From: Ricordea florida
Lineage: Eukaryota; Cnidaria; Anthozoa; Corallimorpharia; Ricordeidae
Reading direction: 5' to 3'
DNA: 64,000 bases
NCBI GenBank assembly: GCA_949710005.1
Contig: OX453285.1
Span: forward strand, 27,379,502 to 27,443,501
This document shows positions 23,369-33,600 of this stretch, in pieces. Each line of letters starts with the position of its first letter. Position 1 is the stretch's first letter. The position numbers were made by a program, and so were the translations under genes. Below the pieces are notes generated by a model. It was not told the origin of the DNA and did no database searches. It worked only from the letters and a program-made list of their open reading frames with translations.

Positions 23369-26300
23369 TTTATTATACACAGAATTCAGAAAGTTGACAC
23401 TTATTTACATTGAAGCTGTGTACAGAATAATTATAAAATACATATAAATAAATAATGTAATTAAATAAATAAGTATAAAGGTGAAATATATATGTAACTA
23501 AAATTATATGTACAGTATATGTTGCAGTTAATTTTTGTTTTCAGTTAATTTTTATTTTGAACTAGATAGGTTTTTTTTAACTAGGTGATATGTTTTTAAC
23601 TAGGTGATATGTTTTTTTAACTAGGTGATATTTTTTTAACTAGGTGACATTTTTTTAACGAGGTGATATTTTTTTAAAAACATACAGGTCACAGGTCATT
23701 GTTTTACCAATACAGAAATTATCCTAAACATTCATTAAAGCTAACGTTAGGTCTGATAAGTCCCAAGGTTGGCTTTAATGAATGTTTAGGATAATTTCTG
23801 TATTGGTAAAACAATGACCTGTGACCTGTATTTTTTTAAAAAAATAGCACCTAGTTAAAAAAATGTCACCTAGTTAAAAAAATATCACCTAGTTAAAAAA
23901 AAATATCACCTAGTTAAAAAAAAATATCACCTAGTTAAAAAAATGTCACCTAGTTAAAAAAATATCACCTAGTTAAAAATAGAACTAACTAGGAAGAAAA
24001 AAATTATCTAGTTCAAAACAAGAATTAACTGAAAACAAAAATTAACTGCAACATATACATTCATTTCTCAAACCAATAGTTTGAAGTAAGACTCCTTATC
24101 GAATCAGAATTCTTTATATGATTTGGTAATTCATTTAAAATGTCAGCGGCCAGATAAGAAAAAATTAATGATCTACTTCCTGATTTATATGTAATCCTAT
24201 TCCAATGAATATTACTACGTCCCCTAGTATTATAATTATCCGATTACTGCTTGCTTGTGAGCCGTTACTTGCTTCATTGATGACTAAGAGATGCAGGGAT
24301 TAGTGTGGTAGGATCATGACAACTGTTACTGTTCGCCTCATCATACTTACATTTTAAAGAAAAGTTAACCCGCTAAGCCCCAATATCAATATTCATTTTC
24401 TCCTAACTATTCTCTTGTATTTTTTATGGTACTAGTGAGGAGAATTTGTTTAAATATCAATACAACCCTTTTTTGGTGATCATTTTTGTTATTCTCATTA
24501 CCTGAATGGTTGATGAACAGCAAGTATTGTAATGAGAAATTGGATGGTGGTCACTACTGGGACTTATAGGGTAAAAATCGTAGTCTTCAATGGCAAAGTT
24601 CATCATATGATTGGGATTTGTTACATATGCTAATAGATTATTGTAACTAGATGTAGTGATTTACATTTAACATTTGCGGTAATAAAATTGTTGTTAGTTG
24701 TAAGGGCACTCCTAGTCTCCCTCGCAGCCGTTGTTTGGATGTCATGCAACATTTTAGGGGAACGTTGCGTGACATCCAAAAAGCGGCTGTGAGGGAGACT
24801 AGGGAACTCTCAAGTCAGTACAGGTTCATTAATAATGGTTAGCGGTTATATATGACGTCATATGTGGCTTCATGCAAAACACTGTTCATATATATACATG
24901 CTGAACAGGCTACTCAGTTTTTAATGTTTAGCTTCATGACATATTTTGTTTATTTGAAGGCAACTTGAAGATGTGGAAAGTTCAGATGATTTCTACAGTA
25001 CAATGGGTGTTTTGACACAACATGTTTTGAATGGAACTATCATAGACTGCCAAACTCTGATGCAGGTGTGTGGTTTTTTCCTTTTATTTTCAATCACATA
25101 ACACTCATACATTGCAAACATGTTTAACAATAAGTTACAGCAGAAGCAAGTGCTTTAAAGAAGTAGTTATTCTCCAATTGTTATCCATTTACAGGAGGTG
25201 TATGCTTTGGCTCCATTTCCCTTGCCTGGATTGGAGGAACTGCGAGAGCAGTACACCTATAACATAAACCCCTTCTCTGAGGCCACTGGGGACAGAAATC
25301 CACGTGCTGCTCTAGGGCGTGGCTCAAGTGACGAGGAGGATGATGACGTTGATTTGGATGGTATTGGGTGCTTAGGTGCTTTGCTACCATTTTCTGAATT
25401 TGCTCCAAATACCACAACGAAGCCTCTAGTTGGGGCAAATAGTGATGTCAATGACATAGCGGCAGCAAGCCCAGGTGTGTTCGCAACTGATAGTTACTCA
25501 CCACTACCTTACACTACCAAACAGTTAGGTCCCAGAGGAAGCCGTGTGCAGGAGGAGTTATCTTTCCTACAGAAACAGTATGCAAAAATGCGTCAGATGC
25601 AGCAGCAAGCGGTGGTTGTGTTTTCTGAGGCAACTGTGCAAAATATACAGGAATCAGAAAAGCGAAAAAGCATCCCTGCCGCCATTAATCACTTATTGGT
25701 GTCAGCAACCAAAAGGAAAGCAAAAACGTATCAAAGCCATGCTCGGACGAGAAATGGGAATGATCAAAAGGGTGGCTTTTGTGCAGATAATGCAATTTCC
25801 CACAGGGTTGATGGGAAATCTGATGTGAAAGTCAACGCTTATGAGAAAGAAAGCATGCAGCATTTGAATGAGTTGTTCAAAGGTGATCAAAAGGAAAAGA
25901 AAAATGCCACACCTGACTTAGCACCAAAGAAAAGCACTGTGAGTGGGCAACTTGAGAGAACTGAAAACCATGCAAATAAAGCAAACAAAGAAGTGAATTA
26001 TAAGGGTTCAGGTGCTTCAGTGGAATTGAAAAAAGACAAGGGAATTAGTGCTAACATGCTCAAAATTCGACATGTTGGATTAAATGGTGAGGTGTCATCA
26101 CTAGAAACTGTCAAGTCAGCACAAAGTCGGTCATCTTTGTCTGTGGCTAGTGCAAGCCACAATCCTAACAAAGTCACGTTTGTAAACTCTGAGATGTTAT
26201 TAAGAGAAACTTGTTCAAAGAATGCTATGCCAGTTAAAGTTGTGGACAAAAATAGTCCATCTGTCCTAGACTCAGGAAGCACCATCAGTAGTACCGGACG

Positions 26301-26565
26301 TGTCTACTCTCATACCCATCGCACCAATAGTAATGTGACTAACTGTTCGTGGTTAATGGAGGAGGACAAGAAATGTAAATATCCTGCGAACTTCAGACCT
26401 TTTCCTCAGCGAAACAAGCAGCCTAGTAGAAGCCGCATATTGTATGGTAACATTTCCGAGAAAGGTGCAAAACGAATGGATGCATATCAGGTCAAAAAGG
26501 ATACCCGCCAAGGGTACAGTGGGGTTGCTGCTGTCAATGGAGTCACTGACAGTAAAGGAAGCTAG
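17320..26565 (+). CDS. TBC1D30: TBC1D30, Rab GTPase-activating protein
   Basis: TBC-domain Rab GAP; the vertebrate protein acts on Rab8 and limits primary cilium formation. Exons: 17320-17695, 18096-18260, 19638-19699, 19797-19862, 20886-21005, 21653-21838, 22818-23161, 24960-25065, 25195-26565; 2796 nt, 931 aa. A second in-phase donor at 17713/17714 would give 937 aa. ATG 17320 is followed by an in-frame ATG at 17329. Order: acidic/serine-rich N-terminus, basic coiled segment (LVKQLKRRDKHAYKLQRN), TBC domain about 200-470. The two catalytic fingers are present: IVKDLHR with Arg267 and GYCQGFN with Gln303. FTMQWFLTLFATCLP and NLRALSVDMAV match the human gene closely. The last exon carries a conserved YTYNINPFS and a long low-complexity Ser/Lys-rich tail. 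Introns hold many MITEs but no exon is broken. Confidence 0.95.
18567..18763. repeat. 100-bp tandem duplication
   Basis: Two copies (18567-18666 and 18667-18763) of a 100-base unit beginning TTTGAATCATTGATG and ending CACAGTAATTTCTTAGG, with about ten differences. The second copy stops where the next MITE begins. TBC1D30 intron 2. Confidence 0.85.
18764..19135. mobile_element. MITE with TTA target duplication
   Basis: Ends GGCCCTATTCAGATGCC and, inverted, GGCCCAGTTCAGATGCC; arms continue through CCACTCATGTGCC. TTA directly flanks both sides (18761-18763 and 19136-19138). A TWA duplication is typical of PIF/Harbinger elements (inferred). No transposase. TBC1D30 intron 2. Confidence 0.75.
20120..20228. 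repeat. Fold-back repeat, about 50-bp arms
   Basis: CAATTATTCTC and GGTGAATAGTGGC with AATATTTACC on the left are mirrored by GGTAAATATT, GCCACTATTCACC and GAGAATAATTG on the right, with a short loop. TBC1D30 intron 4. Confidence 0.65.
22093..22535. mobile_element. TIR element flanked by ATTGATA
   Basis: Left CAGGGCTAAAAATTAAC, right (inverse) AAGGCCTAAAAATTGG, followed inward on both sides by GGTGG and a region of GGCCAGT/ACTGGCC. Direct repeat ATTGATA flanks at 22086-22092 and 22536-22542, so a 7-8 bp duplication as in hAT elements. TBC1D30 intron 6. Confidence 0.65.
22545..22615 (-). repeat. Fold-back family fragment (copy 3)
   Basis: AAGTTATACCACCATAAGGT followed by GGAGGTGCTGATGTTTCGAG. 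On the minus strand the core reads CTGACGAAGAGCTAATGC then TCGAAACATC, the copy closest to the hammerhead consensus CTGANGA...GAAA. Confidence 0.6.
23320..23372 (-). repeat. (ATT)n tail with AATAAAGTTATT on minus strand
   Basis: ATA run followed by ACTTTATTATAC, i.e. AATAAAGTT plus an ATT run read on the minus strand. Probably a retroposon 3' end; the body is not recognisable. TBC1D30 intron 7. Confidence 0.45.
23516..24057. mobile_element. 542-bp giant hairpin element
   Basis: TATATGTTGCAGTTAATTTT at the left is mirrored at the right end. The arms contain a reiterated AACTAGGTGAYATTTTTTT motif, about five copies left and eight, inverted, right. The inner arms are nearly perfect (AGGTCACAGGTCATTG, ATTCATTAAAGC) around a loop at about 23740-23770. 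A long non-autonomous fold-back transposon in TBC1D30 intron 7; transcribed, it would form a long double-stranded stem. Confidence 0.85.
24711..24803. mobile_element. 93-bp hairpin MITE
   Basis: CCTAGTCTCCCTCGCAGCCG and its inverse CGGCTGTGAGGGAGACTAGG, arms about 40 bases including GGATGTCATGCAAC. TBC1D30 intron 7. Confidence 0.8.
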
Positions 26566-28971
26566 CCTTTGTAGATTTTTTACAAGAGGTAAACATGGCA
26601 TACACTTGGAGTAATGCTCATCGTACTGTTACTTTGTCTTCATTTTTTGTAACAGTAATGGTGGTGATGTACTCTTCCTAAAATGCACCTATTTGTCATT
26701 CCACCTACTAATATCAGTTCACTTTCTTTAACTGGAGTCTGATAAATACTGTTGGCTTTGAGTGTTTTGCCAACTTGGCTTTAATGTTTCATCCAATTTA
26801 TAGTAAATGGTTGGCCCATGTACAACGCAAATTTATTGGTTTTATGTCCTGAAGGTGGCTTTTTGTCAGAGAGTAAACATGCACGTACTGGTATATTGCA
26901 AGCAGCTGTCTATTTTCAGCACTATTTAAGGACCACTGTAAAATACTGTGTATTAGCGTAAGTAACAACTATTGTTATCATCATCACATAACAAAAAGTA
27001 TCACTGTTGAGTAGTAGTTCAGTAGCTTTTAAATAGATGTGACATTACAGGACTTTTGTATAAGGTAGTCATCACAATGTGGTAAAATAAGTTTGAAATA
27101 TTGGCTATTTATCTGCCACACAAGAGAATATTATTGAACAAAACCTAAAACTTTTAGACCTAAGTGGCAAGGGGACTTAAATTATAGTGTTAGTTAAATT
27201 GGCTTTGGTTGGTCAAAAGAGAAGAATTTAACATTGCTTAGAAGACCAGCCATATTTTTGAAGGCCAGCTTATCCATTGACTCTTGCTGTCTCTAGCAAT
27301 AGAATAATAAACTTTAAATTTGTATTTGCAAGGATATAGTTTTGAGGGGAATTTAATGTTTTTAAACTCTAGATTTAAAAGAGCAAGGAATATTGATATT
27401 TGAAGTATTTAAATAATACATGGTGACAATAGTGTGGTAATTAAGGGACATTAAGCAGCAGGTTGTTGACTGGTACTTTAAACCAGTTACGTTAAAGGTG
27501 TTGTTGTTGTTATTAGCTGTTAGTAATATTTACAAAGAAACACTATCCAATCTTTTCTGAATAGTTCATTATAATTTGTAGCAACTTAGGGCGCTTAAAA
27601 CTGGCAAGTAATCCCTTAACCTACAATCCAATTTCTGTTGTGGGAGGTGGATGCACAAAGTAGTAGAGGGCTGTTTCCTGCATGTCTGGTAACTTTTTCT
27701 GTGACCAAAGGAATGCCTGAACAAAGGCTAGCTGCATTTAATGACAGCTCTGACTTGGTGATTCTGGGGTTTAACCCTTTATTACCAGAAAGTGACCATC
27801 ACAAGTTCCCCAAGTTCTCTTTACTTATACGATAACAAACAATATGGCAATATCAGTAACCAAAGGTCAGACTGTAAAGGGTTAAATTAACCAAGTGATT
27901 TTGTAATTTTGTAAATTTGTCAGTCAATATTTATTTATGGAGGTTGTTTAACAACAATTTGAAGCTGTATAACACAGCAAGAAAATCTGAGAGTCAGTAG
28001 TAGATCTTGAAAGAAATATAAGTTGATATAGCTAATAAAGAACATTGACTACGTTGCAGTTGAGTTGTTGTGTTTCAACACTCAAATTAAGATAATTTTT
28101 ATGTAACCACAGCTACCATCCAATCCCGTCCCTTTGTATTACTTGTAATTGACTTGACACCAATGTCAACTTAAAAACGCCCCTTTATTTGCCTTGTTTG
28201 TACATCTATGTTTCCTTAACATAAGACAATTTACAATATGAACATTTATGGACACGACCACACTACTACTGAGGTATCACTGAAAATTCACTTTAAAGCC
28301 ACACAACTTACTAGATTTATTGACGAAAAGTCTAACAGCATACTCAAGTTGCTTAGTTGAAAATCAATTTTCCCAACTCAAAAGTGTCTCCAACAGAAGT
28401 TAAATGACTTGACTGCAGTCATAACATGTAAATTGATGTCAATACCCTGGGTGATTAAGGTTTTTTAAAATGAGTTTCACTTGCAGTTGCTTTGTAGCTA
28501 ACTATGCATCTCTGGCACCCAGAATGGTTCCTCAGCACAAGCATCTCACAGTGTGGTTGTGAATATCAAAAAGTGTCACTCAAGTTAATTGGAGGTTTGA
28601 AGATCTAACTAACTACCCACAAATATAACAGTAAGGGACTCTGAGAAAAATGTTTTAAAAAGTAATTTGTTTATATTATTCCTATTTAAAGAAATACTTA
28701 GCAAATAACAGTGAATAATTTTTAAATAATCATCTTCAGTACATGCATTGCCTTAACCAGTAAAAACACTCTCACAGAAAAGCATCTGTACTACTAGAAT
28801 CAACTTGAATGAAGAGCAGAACATTGTCGCTCATCTACTGAGCCATGTACAATAGTCTGTGCATCTTTGAGTATCCTATGCTTTGTAGACATTTGTGCAT
28901 AGCTAACTCACTCCTGCTAGTCAGCTTGGTTGAAATAATGTACATGTATGCAACCTGATGATCAGCTGCAG
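26566..28971. other. Convergent 3' regions of TBC1D30 and the coiled-coil gene
   Basis: No exon seen on either strand. Candidate plus-strand poly(A) signal AATAAA at 28034-28039. A possible MITE lies at about 27771-27886: TTTAACCCTTTATTACC at the left is mirrored by GTAAAGGGTTAAA at the right. The rest is AT-rich unique-looking sequence, long for an intergene, so much of it may be 3' UTR. Confidence 0.45.
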
Positions 28972-30407
28972 TCAATGTAGTGTGTGACTCCAGTTTATGG
29001 GACTCTGTTGTAGAAGTCTTCTCTCATTCATGTGTCTTAACTCCCTCTCTGCTTTTTGCTGTTTTGCACGTAACTCCATCAGCTAGAAGAAATATTGGAC
29101 AACTTTAAAACCCACTTGGATAATGTTTAATATTCTAATAACAAGGCTGAACATCAGCTCACAGTCAGCATGGAAAGAACTGACTACTTTGTCCACTTTC
29201 AAAACAGGATTTGTTTCATTGGAGTTAGAGTCCTAAATGTAAGGTTAAGACTAAGCATGGAGTCAAGTTGATTCTCAAACATGTACACTCGAGAATAAAA
29301 CACCCCATGAAATGTTGCCTTTTTTTGAGAACAAAAAAAGGAGTTCACTCAGCATGCAATATAAGAAGTATGGTTTATAAAACAGTCTAACTAATTACCC
29401 TTTTGTTTTCATCTCTAAATTGCTGCAGATATTTTCCTTTCTTGATCCTATCTTCCCTATCTTGTTCTAAGCAGATCCTGTCATAACTGATGGCAAATTG
29501 ACTCTCTTTTGCCTTCTCAGTAATAGCAGACTTCTTTGCTAAGTCTTGTTCTTGCATTTGTGTCAACAATGCTGTTCTCCCCATTTTCCTGAAACAGTGT
29601 GATACAACTGTTCATGTATTGGAAACAAAATGGGGCTATTTATAATGCTGCCTTAAGTAATAACTTAGGAGCCAACGAGCTCGGTCAGAAACAAACAAAC
29701 AATCTGTAAATATTAAAGAATACGATTATTTTAAAGTAATAATTATCATGGTAGTACCATTATTAAGAGAATAGCGCGCGAAAACACTTAAGATAGACAA
29801 GATACACAACGGCATACTTTATCATTTTGTGAGGGAGCTTGCTGTAACCAAACCGATGCATTTTGTAATCATATTTTGCCTAAAATACTCGGAATCTCAC
29901 GCCAACATTCGCTGCCACTGTATGAAATTTTTTAACGATCTGTGCAAAAAGAAAGATTTCAGGAAAAAAGCTGCATTTCTACGATGCCGTCAAAGTGTTT
30001 TAAAACGACATATTTGCGTAAAGCGCAATTTTACCCTGCAAGTAATAAAAGTAAACAATACTAAGCGTAGACTATGCATATGGTAAGTCTATTGCAAGGT
30101 AGAAGCTAATTAACAAGTGTTTGAAATGACTTGCTAACATAAGACACAAGCAATAATAGTAGAAAGCAATATAATTGCTCTTATAAGGGATTATGTGCCA
30201 AATACATTCAACAATAATAAATTACCGAACTTCTTCTTTCTCTTTCTCGTTTCCGTACATTGGCTTGACGTACATGTCATTTCTCTTCTTGTACAAATCC
30301 CTTTTGCCGCGTAGCTTGTTTTCCTGAATTTCAAAGTGCGATTGAATTGTCTCGAGCCTTACTGTTCTCTTACATGCAACAGGGTGTAGAGGATTTAAGC
30401 GACTCAT
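28972..30407 (-). CDS. Small coiled-coil protein, family not recognised
   Basis: Three exons on the minus strand: 30407-30226, 29588-29399, 29082-28972; phases match and the total is 483 nt, 160 aa. The protein starts MSRLNPLHPVACKRTVRLET and is almost entirely charged helix (QENKLRGKRDLYKKRNDMY, ITEKAKESQFAISYDRICLE, LMELRAKQQKAERELRHMNE), ending SPINWSHTLH. No signal peptide, membrane segment or known domain. Size and Arg/Glu/Lys/Gln-rich helices resemble small ciliary axonemal microtubule-inner proteins; that is only an impression. Its start codon is 205 bases from that of the divergent MIC19-like gene, so the two probably share a promoter. Confidence 0.7.
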
Positions 30408-30612
30408 TTTAACGACTGCCCTTTTTTAAGGTAAAGGGACCAGAAAAAAGCACGAACTTTCAGGGATCAAGAGGGGTTTAAATTCCAGACACTGCTGCTA
30501 TGGTGATAGCTACTGCTGACCCCTATGTAAGACAGGCATTTGGTACAAGTCAAAATGGCTGCTTTCCTATCGTGATTTTACTACTGAGGACTGTTATTTG
30601 AAAATTTTAATG
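30408..30612. promoter_or_regulatory. Probable bidirectional promoter
   Basis: 205 bases between the start codons of the minus-strand coiled-coil gene and the plus-strand MIC19-like gene. No TATA box. Contains AAAATGGCTGC, a YY1-like motif, at about 30554. Shared-promoter use is inferred from spacing alone. Confidence 0.5.
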
Positions 30613-33600
30613 ATGGGCAGCTCAGAGTCCACAAAACGGTTGACAGTGGAGAAGTCAAGGGATAAACAAAATCCAGGGATCATAGCCGTGAGTTTTTCCT
30701 GTGCGAAATATCAGTTTTAACAAACCAATTACTCGCACTGCATCTGTTGTTCCAATTCCTTAGTGCAATTCTTTTTGTTTACTTTTCCGTCCATAATGAT
30801 AATACGTGATAGTAACATACGTGATTTTACAAAATAAAAAAAAAAACTTGTGCTTAGGAAATAATTTAGCTACAAGATACGGAATGATTTCCGCACAGGT
30901 CCCTACTTCATTATGCATGTTGAAGCTGTCTTGTATGGTACAATGCACGTGCAAATATTTTTTTGTGTTCCAAGAACGAAATAGTATAGTTACAGAATGC
31001 ATAATGAAGTAGGGACCTGTGCGGAAATCTTACCCAAGATACCCATATAAAAATGAAACAATGGACTTGCCATTCCTGGAAGGGAAAGAATGTTGTAGAG
31101 AGGTATAAAGGTAGTGTAAGGCAATGGGTTCTGTCCTCGTATACCGGTACACGAGGGAACAATGATTGTGTTCTCTTTGTTTAGGAGACATTGGGGAATG
31201 ATTTCTGCACAGGTCCCTACTTCATTATGCATGCTGTAGCCGTACAAGAAATGTTTGCATGCGCACTTCCCAAGACAATTCAACTACAGCATGCATAATG
31301 AAGTAGGGACCTGTGCAGAAATCTTGCCGACATTGGTTAGCTGTAATGTATTGTTTGGTCTGTTGTATAAGCTCTTGTGTACCAGCACACAAGGACAGAA
31401 CCAGGTAATGGACATAGAGGTGTTGCGTTGATGGCAGTTGACTCTGATTTGACTCTTTCGTTTTCAGTCATCCTCTTGACTGGTGGGTTGATAGGGAAAA
31501 AATTTCTTGGAGGAATTTCAAAAAATACCCTGCCTACTTTGCAAAAATACTATGCACACCTCTGTGTCTGTTTGAAAAAGAAAAGAGTGCAGCCTAGACT
31601 TCTTTCCTCCTAAAGGGAAGCTACCTTGTCTTTGAAGAACAAGACAATCCAGCTACAGTGGTTTACGGTCATTTCGCACCAGAGTCATTTCGCTCCCAGT
31701 CACTTCGCACCAAACCAGAGTCAGATCGTTCCACGGAATGGTCACTTCGCACCAAACCAGACGCGTAAGCCTATAATCGTTTTTAGTTTGCTGTCGACTT
31801 TTCTGAGTTCAAGTTATGAATATATAACAACAAAGCCATGCTTTGAAGACAAAAATATGAATTCCTATAGAAAATATTTGGAATTGCCACATCAAGATGA
31901 AAGCATTTGAAAATTAAGAAAGACAGAAAAGCGCATGGAATGGAATGATCATGATTGAAAATATAATATTGTTCTTGATTAGTAAAAAGGAAAAAGAGTT
32001 TTATTCAAACGATGCTTTTGATTCTTGTTTACCGGCACTGACTTCGTTTCGCCTCTTCCAACTCTCGGTATTAGTAACTCATTCCATACATGTTCTATGA
32101 AGAGTAAATTGACAACATGTACATATCGGCAGGGAATGCTCGTGATCTGTACTTAATGTTCTGGCAATTGTTGTTCCCTACTGGGAATTCTTGATCTGTA
32201 ATTCATGTTCTGGCAATTGTTGTTCTCTAGTCAACAACATGTAAACATTGACTTTAACATGAAGCAAATTGACTGTAATATGGAGCGAAGTGACTATTCT
32301 GTGGAACGATCTGACTCTCGTTTGGTGTGAAGTGACTGGGAGTGAAATGACCATGGTGCAAAATGACCAGATACCGTTACAGCATGCATAATGAAGTATG
32401 GGGTAATATGGAAATCAAGCTAGAATGGTGTTGGCTCCGCTTTGAAGATCCCTGATTCCAAAACTTTAATAAGTTGGTAGATAGTTTTGGAGAATATTAC
32501 AATACCAACCATCGGCTGGATTAATCTGACTTATGTTGTCAGTTTGCTGTAGTCCTCCTCTTTAATTATGTGTATATAAGTATTAGTATCACACAAACTC
32601 AATTCTCTTTTGTTAGGTCTCAGAGAGAGTTGTGAAGCGACTCAGAGGAGAAGAGGAACTCCCACTGAAATCAAGTGATGAAATAAGTCGAGGTAACAAA
32701 TGGTACAATGACTCTGGCAAGCTGAGCATACTCTGTTAAATTTGCTAAATATTAATTAGAAGTAAATTTAGTAATTAGATTATTGAACTATTTCTGAAGT
32801 AGATTGTGGTTTGAGTACTTGGAACAAACACTGTACTGGACACAAGGTCCTGCAGTCAGTCTATTCACCTGCTAATAGGGATCAGCATTACATATTAGTG
32901 TAATAAACCATTAGTGTATCAGATGGAAATCACAATAGTTGTATTTCTAGTATATTTAATTGTGCAAAAATGTACTGGTACTGATATTAATTACCATATT
33001 TTTCTGCATATAGGCCACACTTTTTTCAGGGAAAAGAATGCTCCAAATTAAGGGTGCAGCCTATAAGCAGGTACACCAGGTACCTGCTTATTTGAGGCCT
33101 AATTGATATGCACAAGGTTCCACACAGAATGAAAGCTGTAATGAAACATACAATGTATAATAAAACAACAGGGGGAATTGAAACACAATTCTGATAATGG
33201 GCTAACGCTCGAAAAGTCGGCACCCCCCTTTTTTACCATATGGTGTATAACTTACAGTACTTTATTAACTTGTTTGATTATCAAATTTTGTTTCTGTAGT
33301 AAATAGTTGTCCATTGACATTCAATAGAGACAAGCTGTTAATTGGAAAGCCAGCGAGTGTCCTGTTATGGTCTGTTTTTTTAAATCATGCTCAATTTTCC
33401 CAAGGACAAACTGGAATGTTGCTCAGTATTTTCTGCAGTATGGAATGTCACTTTCTAGAACTGCGAATCAGTAAAAAAATTTTTTGTGCATTCATTTGTG
33501 CCATTGTGCATTCACTGGATTCCCGCTGACTAAGAGTTTCACTCTAGCATTTGCTCGATGTTCGGATCAAAGTAATTGAGATAGACCCAAATGAATGTGG

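Noticed and set aside
30760..31283. Several overlapping frames with the same LCM-PTSLC wording on both strands
   Set aside because: Translations of the hAT-like MITE arms, not genes.
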